A stretch of 34,362 nucleotides of DNA from Candidatus Borrarchaeum yapensis (GCA_016840515.1 JAEOSF010000039.1:1-34362); one strand, 5' to 3'; positions 26,954-34,362 are shown, numbered from the stretch's first letter. Notes: a model not told the origin generated them from the letters alone. Numbers and translations are program-made.

Positions 26954-26971
26954 TTAACATAATTCTGTTAA
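26954..26971. promoter_or_regulatory. Palindromic operator candidate, copy 2 (upstream of purF TATA)
   Basis: TTAACA-TAATTC-TGTTAA: a perfect 6-bp inverted repeat, extended to 7 bp by the flanking T and A. It overlaps the position expected for the TFB recognition element of the purF promoter, so binding would hinder TFB/TBP. It may also act on the purE side. Confidence 0.5.
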
Positions 26972-27130
26972 AACTAAAAATCTTTAAATCTTTTACAAAA
27001 GAGGCAAAGCAATTAAGACGTAAATTAAAAATTTTGACGACAAAAATGAGATTAAGAATTGTAGTCTATTTATCTTTGGATAAGATATCATTCATATCAA
27101 AATTGAATCAAGTCAAAAACGCATTAGTAA

Positions 27131-27141
27131 ATACTTAAATA
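27131..27141 (+). promoter_or_regulatory. Candidate TATA box for purE-purC
   Basis: ATACTTAAATA about 55 bases before the purE ATG; the start site would be near 27163. A second TATA-like element at about 26981-26990 is possible but would leave a leader of about 180 bases. Confidence 0.4.
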
Positions 27142-27191
27142 GAAATAATCGTGAAAGTTATAGATGCAATTAATATTTTCGCGGTGGAAAG

Positions 27192-27683
27192 ATGAACGAA
27201 AGACTTGTTAAAATAATTATGGGCTCTGAAAAAGATTTCGAATTTTGTAAAAAAATTGGAACGGTGCTTGAATTATACGGAATAAAATTTGAATATAGGG
27301 TTGCATCCGCTCATAAAACTCCAAAAAAAGTAATTAAAATAATGAATGAAGATAAGAAAGACATGGATTTAGTTTACATCACCGTTGCTGGCAGATCAAA
27401 CGCTTTATCTGGTTTTATTGACGCGAATACCTACAGACCTGTAATCGCCTGTCCTCCATATTCCGATAAATTTGCTGGTGCAGATATTTTTTCATCGTTA
27501 AGAATGCCTTCAGGCTCTGGACTTGCTACAGTATTAGAACCAGAAGCAGCAGCAATACTTGCAGCAAAGATACTAGCTATTGAAGATGAAGAAATTGCAC
27601 AAAAAATTGAAGAACGTCAAAATAAACTAAAAGAAATGATTGATAAAGCAGATGATAAAGTGAAGACTTATGGGCAGCGTTAA
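27192..27683 (+). CDS. purE: AIR carboxylase, class II PurE
   Basis: A 163-residue PurE. Motifs: IIMGSEKD (8-15), SAHKTP (39-44), then VAGRSNALSG (65-74), VIACPPYSD and DIFSSLRMPSGSG (98-110). The AGRSN box and the SSLRMPSG stretch mark class II PurE, the animal/Treponema type that adds CO2 to AIR directly. Class I would have GAGGxAH and need PurK. No purK is seen, in agreement. The ATG has GGTGG upstream. Its end overlaps the purC start by 14 bases. It faces the purF operon across a shared regulatory region. Confidence 0.92.
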   Translation: MNERLVKIIMGSEKDFEFCKKIGTVLELYGIKFEYRVASAHKTPKKVIKIMNEDKKDMDLVYITVAGRSNALSGFIDANTYRPVIACPPYSDKFAGADIFSSLRMPSGSGLATVLEPEAAAILAAKILAIEDEEIAQKIEERQNKLKEMIDKADDKVKTYGQR

Positions 27684-28716
27684 AGATTTAAAAACCTTAA
27701 AAATGGCACAAGAAAATGAGATGGGCGTTGGACGATTTATTTTTTCAGACCGATATTCTATATTTGATTGGGGTGAAATGCCAGATCATATAACCAATAA
27801 AGGCGCAGCACTATGTTTAATGGGAGCTTATTGTTTTGAAAGAGCGGAAGAAATGGGCATCAGAACCCATTATCGCGGTTTAGTAAGTAAAGATGAGAAA
27901 ATAGTAAGAATAGATGATTTAGAAGACCCAACAAATATAATGGAAGTCAATTTAGTTAGAATTATTTATCCAAAATTTGAGTCTGGTTATTACGATTACT
28001 CAGTATTTGAGTCAGAACTTACAAATTTCTTGATCCCACTAGAAGTTATCTATCGAAATGGTTTGCCAGAAGGTTCAAGTGTTTTTAAGAGACTAGATAG
28101 AGGAGATATTAGTTATAAAAGTTTAGGTTTAGATCATCATCCGAATCCTGGAGAAAGATTTGAACAACCAATTTTTGATGTAAGTACAAAGCTAGAAGAA
28201 CGAGATAGGTATATTACTTGGAAAGACGCCCAGACTATGGCTAAATTGAAAGACCCAGAGTTAAATGAAATCAAAAATGTTCTTTCTGATGTGAACAACC
28301 TTATAACAGAAACTGCGAAAAAAGCAAATTTAACAAATGAGGATGGCAAGATAGAACTTGGATATGGACCTAACAGGGAATTAATGCTTGTGGATGTTAT
28401 TGGAACTTTGGATGAGTGTAGATTTACTTTTAACGAAATACACGTAAGCAAAGAGATTGCAAGGCAGTTCTATAAAAAGACGGACTGGTATAACGACGTA
28501 GAAAATGCGAAAGAGATTGCAAAAGTACAAAGAATTAGAGACTGGAAAAAGCTGTGTAGTTCTAAACCACAAAATCTTGACCCAGAGTTAAAAGGAATAA
28601 TCTCACAAATGTATATGTCTACAGCTAATGCATTTCTAGGCAAAAATATTTTTGATTCACCAAAACTTGAAGAAGTTGTGAATAGTTATAGAAAATGGCT
28701 TGAATCTAAATACTGA
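27670..28716 (+). CDS. purC: SAICAR synthetase
   Basis: Joins aspartate to CAIR with ATP, step after PurE. The 348-residue protein has the PurC nucleotide-site opening RFIFSDRYSIFDWGEMPDHI with NKGAALC, the catalytic region IPLEVIYRNGLPEGSS, and the LMLVDVIGTLDECRF-NEIHVSKEIARQFY segment that replaces the bacterial DxKxEFG / DTPDSSR part. It is longer than E. coli PurC (237) and like the long archaeal/spirochaete form. ATG 27670 overlaps purE by 14 bases, a sign of coupling; the family N-terminus MGSVKDL supports it. The metallo-hydrolase gene begins about 10 bases after its stop. Confidence 0.9.
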   Translation: MGSVKDLKTLKMAQENEMGVGRFIFSDRYSIFDWGEMPDHITNKGAALCLMGAYCFERAEEMGIRTHYRGLVSKDEKIVRIDDLEDPTNIMEVNLVRIIYPKFESGYYDYSVFESELTNFLIPLEVIYRNGLPEGSSVFKRLDRGDISYKSLGLDHHPNPGERFEQPIFDVSTKLEERDRYITWKDAQTMAKLKDPELNEIKNVLSDVNNLITETAKKANLTNEDGKIELGYGPNRELMLVDVIGTLDECRFTFNEIHVSKEIARQFYKKTDWYNDVENAKEIAKVQRIRDWKKLCSSKPQNLDPELKGIISQMYMSTANAFLGKNIFDSPKLEEVVNSYRKWLESKY

Positions 28717-28726
28717 GGGTTAAGAA

Positions 28727-29362
28727 ACGAAAATCACCATTATTTATGACAATAATATTTGGAAAGAGGGGCTTAAAAATGCATGGGGTTTCTCTTGCCT
28801 TGTAAAAGCTTATGATAAGAGAATACTTTTCGATACGGGTGGAAGAAGCACCATACTTCTTAATAATATGGAAAAATTGAATATCGACATACGTTCTATT
28901 GATGAGATTTTCATTTCTCATGCTCATGGAGATCATACTGGTGGGCTTTCGGATTTTCTAAAAGTGAATCCAGTCAAAATTTATTTTCCATCATCTTACC
29001 AAGAATTGCGTAATGCTAAAGAAGTGATTAAGGTAAAAGAACCTCTTCAAATTCATGAAAACATTTTCTCCACTGGAACGCTAAGAGGAATAGAGCAATC
29101 GCTCGTAGTTAAAACAGAAAAAGGACTTGTTATAATCGTAGGCTGCGCTCATTCGGAAGTTAAGAGTATTTTGGAGGTAGCCTCGCGATTCGGAAAACCG
29201 TATGCGCTTATTGGAGGTTTGCATGGATTCAATGATTTTGATCTTGTCGAAGATTTGGAATTCATCTGCCCACTTCACTGCACCAGTCACAAATCGAAAA
29301 TAAAATCTTTATACCCTGAAAAGTACATTGAGGGTGGCGTAGGTAAAGTAATTGAACTATGA
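28727..29362 (+). CDS. MBL-fold hydrolase related to dihydropterin-ribofuranosylaminobenzene-phosphate synthase; start appears to be ACG
   Basis: A metallo-beta-lactamase fold protein of 211 residues if read from 28727. The sequence ITIIYDN, WGFSCLV, ILFDTGG, SHAHGDHTGG (metal site), VGCAHSE and LIGGLHGF matches the COG1237-type family. That family includes the archaeal enzyme joining dihydropterin to beta-ribofuranosylaminobenzene 5'-phosphate in tetrahydromethanopterin synthesis. The frame is open back to a TAA at 28721-28723, but no ATG, GTG or TTG occurs before 28868. The codon at 28727, where relatives would have ATG (ACG AAA ATC...), is ACG, with GAGGG just upstream. A start at 28868 would drop the first two strands of the fold. 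Either ACG initiates, or the base was changed or misread. It follows purC by 10 bases. Confidence 0.7.
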   Translation, partial: TKITIIYDNNIWKEGLKNAWGFSCLVKAYDKRILFDTGGRSTILLNNMEKLNIDIRSIDEIFISHAHGDHTGGLSDFLKVNPVKIYFPSSYQELRNAKEVIKVKEPLQIHENIFSTGTLRGIEQSLVVKTEKGLVIIVGCAHSEVKSILEVASRFGKPYALIGGLHGFNDFDLVEDLEFICPLHCTSHKSKIKSLYPEKYIEGGVGKVIEL

Positions 29363-29382
29363 AGCTTACTTTCATTCGATAA

Positions 29383-29391
29383 TTCTTTTTT
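29383..29391 (+). terminator. T tract after the purE-purC-MBL operon
   Basis: TTCTTTTTT about 20 bases after the MBL stop on the + strand, a plausible archaeal U-tract terminator; no hairpin is needed. Confidence 0.35.
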
Positions 29392-29437
29392 AAGGCACTT
29401 TTACAGTTTTACCGATTAAGGAAGAATAATACTATTG

Positions 29438-29739
29438 ATGTATAAGTTCGTAGAGATTTTACATATGTCAAAAACTCAATTTATTGATTGTCCAATCTTC
29501 TATTTTGTAGAAGAGATTCTTATCATTCGTATAGTTGGTTATACATCTTTTTTTCAAATGTGCAATATTATTTCGTAATTATTTCGCAAGATGAAGTATT
29601 CTTTCATTTTGACATTGACGATCAACAAAAGGTTTTTATGGAGATCGTACCTAAGTGGCAAGGATTCACGTTAGAAAAAAGACAAAAAAACGATGATTGT
29701 AAATCTCGGGCAATAAGGTTTCCCTATGAACAACTATAA
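29438..29739 (+). pseudogene. Small gene split at a seven-T run (frameshifted or -1 recoded)
   Basis: From ATG 29438 one frame runs MYKFVEILHM... to a TAA at 29576. A second frame runs from before this point to TAA at 29739 (VIISQDEVFFHFDIDD... RFPYEQL). They join at T48-T54 of 295xx (29548-29554), seven Ts. In the first frame the run reads T TTT TTT, the classic -1 slippery heptamer, and a -1 shift there moves exactly into the second frame, giving a 100-residue product. One extra T would do the same in a single frame. ATG 29465 is an alternative start. I do not recognise the product, which looks soluble and mixed alpha/beta. It could be a decayed gene, a sequence error or a recoded gene. Confidence 0.3.
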
Positions 29740-29765
29740 TGCTTTGATCATTGGAAAACCAAGAG

Positions 29766-29819
29766 GCAACTTCTGTGCCGTCAAGGTAATTAGATACAAT
29801 GATATGGTATCAAGGTTGC
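29766..29819 (+). promoter_or_regulatory. Possible structured leader before the glutamate-synthase-like gene
   Basis: GCAACTT (29766-29772) can pair with AAGGTTGC (29812-29819, one bulge), enclosing a second stem GATAC (29793-29797) / GTATC (29807-29811). It lies about 45 bases before the gene's ATG. I cannot match it to a known riboswitch. AT-rich DNA yields such pairings by chance, so support is weak. Confidence 0.25.
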
Positions 29820-29862
29820 TATAAGCCCTCCATAAAACTAATACTATGCGGAGGTATATGAT

Positions 29863-31455
29863 ATGAATTTGCGACAACCAAACGCGAATGACGCGACAGG
29901 AACAATAAACAGATCAAGAAGTGTTGCTCCTGTGTCTGGGATATGCTCCATCTGTATTGATGGATGTCGAGGAAACTGTGAAATCTTTCAATCTTCATTT
30001 CGAGGAAGAGAAGTCCTTTATCCTGGAACTTTCGGAAAAGTAATAGCGGGTGCTGATAAAACCTATCCTGTTGATTATTCACATTTAAATATTCAGGGGT
30101 ATGCCATTGGGGCAAAGGGAATGCCTGAAGGAATAGATGCTGGACCTGACACTGCATTATTTCCAGTTGTAGATACTGAGACAGAATATGGTTGGACTAA
30201 GAACGTTAAAATGGCAGTTCCACTTTTTACAGGTGCCTTAGGATCAACTGAGATAGCAGAAATAAACTGGGAACATTTTGCGATAGGGGCAGCTATATCA
30301 GATATTACTCTTGTGTGTGGGGAGAATGTCTGTGGAATTGATCCTAACCTTGAACTTGATAGCAATGGTAAAATACAAAAAAGCCCCGAAATGGATCGCC
30401 GAATAGATACGTATAGGTTATTTCATAATGACGATTACGGCGAAATCCTCGTTCAGATGAATGTTGAAGATACGAGACTCGGAGTAGCGGAATACGTAGG
30501 TAGCAAACACAATTTAGAGACTATTGAACTTAAATGGGGACAAGGTGCTAAATGCATCGGCGGAGAAATAAAGGTTAACTCAATTGAAAGAGCTAGTGAA
30601 CTGAAGAGTAGAGGTTATATTGTTACGCCTAATCCAATGCTTTCTTCTGTCCAAAAGGCCTATAAAGAAGGGGCGATTACAGAATTTGAGAGACACTCTC
30701 GGTTAGGTTTTGTTACCAAGGAAGCATTTCTTGAGGAAACAGATAGGCTTCGTGAACTTGGGTTTAAGAGAATAACATTAAAGACTGGAGCATATTCAAT
30801 GGTTGAACTTGCAATGGCGCTTCGCTATGGCGCTGAAGCAAAGCTTGATCTTCTCACAATAGACGGTGCTCCTGGTGGAACTGGAATGAGCCCATGGCCA
30901 ATGATGAATGAATGGGGTATTCCTACATTCTATATTCAAGCACTCACATACCAGTTCTGTGAACAACTTAATGAAAATGGAATTAGAGTTCCTGACATCG
31001 CTATTGCTGGCGGATTTTCCACTGAAGACGGTGTATTCAAGGCTATTGCAATGGGAAGCCCATATGTAAAAGCAGTTTGCATGGGAAGAGGCTTAATGAT
31101 ACCTGGTATGGTAGGTAAAAACATTGGAAAATGGATAGCAGAAGATAACTTGCCAAAGTCAGTTTCAAAATATGGAAATACAGTGGAACAGATATTTGTC
31201 ATGTATGAAGAACTGAAGGAAAAGTACGAAAGCGATTTCGAAAAAATACCGTTAGGTGCGATTGGAATCTATACATTCTGCCAGAAGTTTAAAGTAGGTC
31301 TTCAACAACTAATGGCAGGATCAAGGAATTTCAAACTATCAACAATTAAACGTGATGACCTTATGGCACTGACAGAAGACGCAGCAAAAATTTCAGGAAT
31401 CCCCTATGTAATGGATGCATATCGCGTTGAGGCTGAAAAGATTCTGAATTCCTGA
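29863..31455 (+). CDS. Stand-alone FMN-binding glutamate-synthase-domain protein
   Basis: A 530-residue protein built on the FMN/2-oxoglutarate barrel of glutamate synthase large subunit: KWGQGAKCIGGEIKV, then ITLKTGAYSMVELAMALRYG, LLTIDGAPGGTGMSPW and IAIAGGFSTEDGVFKAI. It lacks the glutaminase domain and the GltB-type C-terminal domain. An N-terminal CxxCxxxCxxxC (C28, C31, C35, C39) probably holds a [4Fe-4S] cluster. The [3Fe-4S] cysteines of classical GltB are not seen. Archaeal-type glutamate synthases are assembled from separate parts, so it may pair with other subunits elsewhere, or act on another substrate. The ATG has an ideal GGAGGT seven bases upstream, so it should be well expressed. 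Confidence 0.85.
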   Translation: MNLRQPNANDATGTINRSRSVAPVSGICSICIDGCRGNCEIFQSSFRGREVLYPGTFGKVIAGADKTYPVDYSHLNIQGYAIGAKGMPEGIDAGPDTALFPVVDTETEYGWTKNVKMAVPLFTGALGSTEIAEINWEHFAIGAAISDITLVCGENVCGIDPNLELDSNGKIQKSPEMDRRIDTYRLFHNDDYGEILVQMNVEDTRLGVAEYVGSKHNLETIELKWGQGAKCIGGEIKVNSIERASELKSRGYIVTPNPMLSSVQKAYKEGAITEFERHSRLGFVTKEAFLEETDRLRELGFKRITLKTGAYSMVELAMALRYGAEAKLDLLTIDGAPGGTGMSPWPMMNEWGIPTFYIQALTYQFCEQLNENGIRVPDIAIAGGFSTEDGVFKAIAMGSPYVKAVCMGRGLMIPGMVGKNIGKWIAEDNLPKSVSKYGNTVEQIFVMYEELKEKYESDFEKIPLGAIGIYTFCQKFKVGLQQLMAGSRNFKLSTIKRDDLMALTEDAAKISGIPYVMDAYRVEAEKILNS

Positions 31456-31462
31456 TCTTTCA

Positions 31463-31482
31463 CTCTTTTTTCTTATTTTTTT
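31463..31482 (+). terminator. T-rich terminator after the glutamate-synthase-like gene
   Basis: CTCTTTTTTCTTATTTTTTT begins about eight bases after the stop region, a strong archaeal U-tract terminator, before the convergent gene at 31517. Confidence 0.55.
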
Positions 31483-31516
31483 AAAGAATAGCGATATGTT
31501 CATTTTTTATCAACTG

Positions 31517-32422
31517 TTATTCGTCTATTGATTTTTTTTCTTTCTTTTCCTTTGACAAAGACCGTTTTTTCTGCTCTGCCATGATATTTGCAAAGAATTG
31601 AGCTGAAGAATACGCACTTTCAGCTTCAGCTACATTTAAATCCTTCATTTCATCCAAAATTTCTTTATTAGTAATTCCTTTTTCTTGTGCAAACGTTTCT
31701 GCACCTTTAGCATGACGTTTTGTTCTAGTTTCTGCTCTTTGAAGATAATAATGCGAGATCATATGAAAAACAGTTCCTTCGCCGTAAGTAAAATAGATCG
31801 CAACATTTCCTTCGCCATATCGCTCTTTTAATTCATCTGAATAGATGAGTATTTTGATTCTTTCCTTATCAATTATTTCAATTGGATATGAACTGCCCTC
31901 TAACCACCAAACGGGATCATCTAACTCTGGATTATCCATTAATCCTCGAATAAAAGGGTTTTCTTTGTCTAAGATTTCGACTCTCACACACTCATCACCT
32001 GTTGGTCTGTCATTATATCTGGCATAGCCTGGGAATACAGGTTCTAATACATTTCGGAGACTCCAGTCTGTTGTTAAAAGAAAGCCTCCATTTCGTACAA
32101 AGCTCTTGATTTTATCAATGATCCTTTCAGAGTTATTCTCGATTATCCCAGGGCAATTAATTAGAAGTGATTGCCTAGGATCAAGTTTAAATCGATCTAG
32201 GTCAGACATCAAAATCAAAGTATAGGGAAGACCAACTTTGTCGAAAACCTGTTCAATAAAATCATATTGCCCCTTTACTATGATTACATCTGATTCCTCT
32301 ATGCTTTCTAATGCTTCTATGTCCTCAATACGCTTGTCTGCACGCATTTTTGCTTTCATCAATTTCCACGAAGCAGAATAAGCTTTTTTCATTTTGTCAG
32401 TTTCATTCATTTCGTTTATCAC
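31517..32422 (-). CDS. Uncharacterised protein with amidotransferase-like (flavodoxin-like) fold
   Basis: I do not recognise this 301-residue protein. The middle reads as a class I amidotransferase-like or ThuA-like alpha/beta domain: a strand with SDVIIVKG, LLINCPG, then KSFVRNGGFLLTTDWSL, as in proteins that sense or hold a bound ligand; no nucleophile Cys in the G-C-G elbow is present. A second region (about 190-230) has YGEGNVAIYFTYGEGTVFHMISHYY, typical of this group. The C-terminus is a charged Lys/Glu tail (SLSKEKKEKKS). Start GTG 32422 (ATG 32410 is possible). No signal peptide. It is divergent from the RNase P RNA gene. Confidence 0.65.
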   Translation of the reverse strand: MINEMNETDKMKKAYSASWKLMKAKMRADKRIEDIEALESIEESDVIIVKGQYDFIEQVFDKVGLPYTLILMSDLDRFKLDPRQSLLINCPGIIENNSERIIDKIKSFVRNGGFLLTTDWSLRNVLEPVFPGYARYNDRPTGDECVRVEILDKENPFIRGLMDNPELDDPVWWLEGSSYPIEIIDKERIKILIYSDELKERYGEGNVAIYFTYGEGTVFHMISHYYLQRAETRTKRHAKGAETFAQEKGITNKEILDEMKDLNVAEAESAYSSAQFFANIMAEQKKRSLSKEKKEKKSIDE

Positions 32423-32479
32423 ATCCTCTTCAAGTAAGCCCCTGCCTTTTGGATGGAGAGTAATTGAGGGTGTTTTTTC

Positions 32480-32812
32480 ACTTGTACCAGGGTCTCTCCT
32501 CTTTTAAATATATGTTCTGGAGATATAGGTAAGTGTTCTCAAGGCACACCTCTCGTAGAAGTGGAAACGGTTAATGACCTCAAGGGTGAAGAGCAGCAAC
32601 TGGTATAGCCCGACTCTATATGAGGATTACTGGGCTGGGGTCTGGTAAACGCCTCCATGATGTAGCATGTGATGAGGTTGAAACTCTATCGCATATAGGT
32701 AGAGGATCTAGATCAAGCACAGCTAAAAGCCTCACTGCTTCAGCGTGAGGTAGTTTACATCCTCTTCCCTCAAGACAGAAGAGTATTCTAATTATATTTA
32801 TGGTCACCAAGT
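32480..32812 (+). ncRNA. rnpB: RNase P RNA
   Basis: Catalytic RNA that trims the 5' end of tRNA precursors. The 555-bp gap between the genes at 31517 and 32978 holds a folded segment with RNase P signatures in order: AGAAGTGGAAACGG (32558-32570 region), CAAGGGTGAA (32581-32590), TGGTATAGCCC with stem AGCCC/GGGCT (32607-32611 / 32632-32636), TCTGGTAAAC (32641-32650, the GGUAAAC box), stem CTCTATC/GGTAGAG (32684-32690 / 32698-32704), stem CCTCAC/GTGAGG (32730-32735 / 32745-32750) and ACAGAA (32775-32780). The ends close as ACTTG...ACCA (32480-32489) with TGGT...CAAGT (32801-32812), and GTGTTCT (32533-32539) can form P4 with AGAGTAT (32780-32786). Length (about 333) fits. Exact ends are estimates; no clear TATA box is seen. 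The box resembling the fourth conserved region is weaker. Confidence 0.72.
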
Positions 32813-32977
32813 TATTTAAGACTTCAGCTTTTTCTATTCTAATCAGTCTTGATTTTGAATCTGTGCTTTCATAAAAGAAGATTGTAGCGAAGTTGATCCA
32901 GAAAATTTCTGTAACTTCTCCTTGTCGATGTTTTTTTGACTGATCATTAATATGTTGACTAAGAAAGCATAGAAACG

Positions 32978-34362
32978 TTATTTGGCTTTCATCGATTTAC
33001 CGTATTCAGGTATAATAATTTTTGCAGACGATCTTCGTCCTACAACTGTTTTAAAGCCTTCAGGATCATCTGTATGAATTCCAATAACCTTTTTAGGTTG
33101 TATCTCACTGACAACGTTTCTTATTTCTTCTCCAGAAATATGACCTGATGCATGCGCTTGAAGCAGTGGTAAGTTAAAATGATCTAACCAGTTTGTCATT
33201 CTTTCAAAATCAATTTCTTGTTCTTCATCGTGAGGTTCAGAAAGTGAGTGTATAAAACGACTGCCTTCTTTGGGCTTAATGTCTATTAATTCATGCAAGT
33301 CATAGAAATCGCAATAAAGGACTATTTCCTTTTGTTTTTTTATTATATCTTTACACGTAACAATATTTTCATAATTTAAGTACTTATCTTCCCATTGGGC
33401 GTAATCTTTTTCTATTTCTTTAACATCATAACCATCTTCAGTGATTAAACCCCAGCCTGCTCTATGAAGGTAAATCAAAATCGATTCATCGTTAATATCT
33501 GGTACTGAAAAGCCTTTGTCTGCCTTTAATGTTTCCAATAGAAATGCTTGCTTTGTTGTAATGGCCAGTTTTCTATCATTCTCTTTGCAAGCATGAATAA
33601 ACGAGTTCAATCTATCTGTATCTTTTCCAGGAAAGTTAGCGATAACTAATCCTTTAGTTTTTTTTATGTATTTACTGACCTCTTTCCTGACCTCATCCTC
33701 AGTGAAACCTGGCTTTTCTCTTATCCTAGTTCCTTCACAAATCATTATATCAGGTTTGCATTCTTTTGCTTTCTCTATGAAGTCTCTGGTCATATCACCC
33801 CTTGTTCCATGAAGCCTAAAGTCACCAGTATAAACAATACAACCTGAAGTTGTATGGATAATTAAACCATAAGCACCCGGAATACTATGATCTACATGTA
33901 TTGGCTCGATGTCAACATCATTTACTTTTATTGTCTTACCAGTTCGGAATGTGTTGAAAATCCTTTTGTGCCTTGGTCTTCTTCTCCTATCGGCAAAAGC
34001 CTCTAAATAGGTATGGAAATCCATCCCGAATCTAGTAAAGCTTGATGTTTGTACTGCTTTTAAAATCAATTCACAGGTTTCACCACAGTAAATTGGGACA
34101 TCTTTATGAAGGAAAGAAACATCCCAACAATGATCGGCATGTGCATGTGTCAAGAACACACCATCTATGTTGGGCTTAGTAGTTGGTTCACGATCCATTT
34201 TAATAAGGTAATCGTCCCTGTAAATTCCTGGAATATCTGGTAAAATACCAAACTCAAAGTAATCTCCTAAACCGCTAAATTTTCTTGGTCTTAGAAAATC
34301 ACCATAATACTTTTTAGATGATGCAAAACTAAAACCAAAATCAAAAAAGAGTCTTGTGTCAT
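32978..34362 (-). CDS. RNase J-like MBL / beta-CASP ribonuclease (partial, runs off the window)
   Basis: The frame stays open beyond the window's right edge; an internal ATG at 34198 is not the true start, because the upstream codons (DTRLFFDFGFSFASS...) continue the MBL fold. Visible motifs: HTHAHADHCWD-type (motif 2, HxHxDH), HVDHSIPGAYGL (motif 3 His), VYTGDFRLHG (motif 4 Asp), a beta-CASP insert, and AHASGHIS (motif C) followed by PKKVIGIHTDDPE. RNase J-type enzymes are 5'-3' exo- and endonucleases acting on RNA in the cytoplasm. The protein ends soon after the last motif, so it lacks the extra C-terminal domain of bacterial RNase J. It is the right neighbour of the RNase P RNA gene, on the opposite strand. 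Confidence 0.85.
   Translation of the reverse strand, partial: DTRLFFDFGFSFASSKKYYGDFLRPRKFSGLGDYFEFGILPDIPGIYRDDYLIKMDREPTTKPNIDGVFLTHAHADHCWDVSFLHKDVPIYCGETCELILKAVQTSSFTRFGMDFHTYLEAFADRRRRPRHKRIFNTFRTGKTIKVNDVDIEPIHVDHSIPGAYGLIIHTTSGCIVYTGDFRLHGTRGDMTRDFIEKAKECKPDIMICEGTRIREKPGFTEDEVRKEVSKYIKKTKGLVIANFPGKDTDRLNSFIHACKENDRKLAITTKQAFLLETLKADKGFSVPDINDESILIYLHRAGWGLITEDGYDVKEIEKDYAQWEDKYLNYENIVTCKDIIKKQKEIVLYCDFYDLHELIDIKPKEGSRFIHSLSEPHDEEQEIDFERMTNWLDHFNLPLLQAHASGHISGEEIRNVVSEIQPKKVIGIHTDDPEGFKTVVGRRSSAKIIIPEYGKSMKAK

Noticed and set aside
29819..30365. Long antisense open frames opposite the start of the glutamate-synthase-like gene.
   Set aside because: They are shadows of a clear family gene on the other strand, with low-complexity composition.
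32616..32810. A 64-codon open frame on the - strand.
   Set aside because: It lies inside the RNase P RNA candidate, has no ribosome-binding site and looks like no protein family.
32480..32812. SRP (7S) RNA as an alternative identity for the structured RNA, because of GAGCAGC near 32590.
   Set aside because: The GGAA tetraloop context of SRP helix 8 is missing, whereas three RNase P boxes occur in the right order with closing helices.

Overview
This window looks archaeal, most likely from an Asgard-group archaeon. That placement rests on gene content and was not tested with a tree. Supporting signs are AT-rich DNA, a Ras/Rab-like small GTPase with the WDFGGE-type G3 motif, a longin-like protein beside a V4R/TRAPP-Bet3-like protein, a homologue of the methanogenesis / Wood-Ljungdahl enzyme Ftr, TATA-box promoters, a geranylgeranyl-reductase remnant, and many TTG starts with good Shine-Dalgarno sites. 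Several enzymes have a bacterial or eukaryote-like flavour: Pta-AckA-AcpS, a PurS-PurL fusion and a class II PurE.

Layout. (1) 1-1692, + strand: the end of pta, then ackA and acpS, each overlapping the next by 4 bases. (2) 1716-4579, - strand: M24 peptidase, carboxymuconolactone-decarboxylase-like protein, TatD-like hydrolase and an internally deleted geranylgeranyl-reductase-like gene. (3) 4789-7628, + strand: small GTPase, an unknown CxxC protein coupled to it, then a longin-like and a V4R/Bet3-like protein, which resembles the parts list of a TRAPP/Rab module. (4) 7760-8929, - strand: a class V aminotransferase. (5) 9029-15921, + strand: a complete trpDCFBAEG operon behind a leader with a TATA box, a 10-codon Trp-containing reading frame and competing hairpins. 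(6) 15952-26885, - strand: a tight purine operon purF-purD-HAD-ftr-pfkB-purSL-purQ-purM. It faces purE-purC and a metallo-beta-lactamase gene on the + strand. The shared intergenic region has two copies of an 18-bp palindrome spaced 42 bp apart around the purF TATA box. (7) 29438-31455, + strand: a small gene split at a seven-T run and a stand-alone glutamate-synthase-like flavoprotein. (8) 31517-34362: an unknown protein, an RNase P RNA gene (+ strand) and an RNase J-like beta-CASP nuclease running off the window.

The most striking point is the purine operon. It carries PurF, PurD, PurSL, PurQ, PurM, PurE and PurC but no recognisable GAR or AICAR transformylase (PurN, PurT, PurP, PurH). In the middle sits an Ftr-family formyltransferase, flanked by an EhaR-type HAD phosphatase and a PfkB kinase. 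Downstream of purC lies a homologue of a tetrahydromethanopterin-biosynthesis family. This suggests, but does not prove, that one-carbon transfer into purines uses formyl-tetrahydromethanopterin in this lineage.
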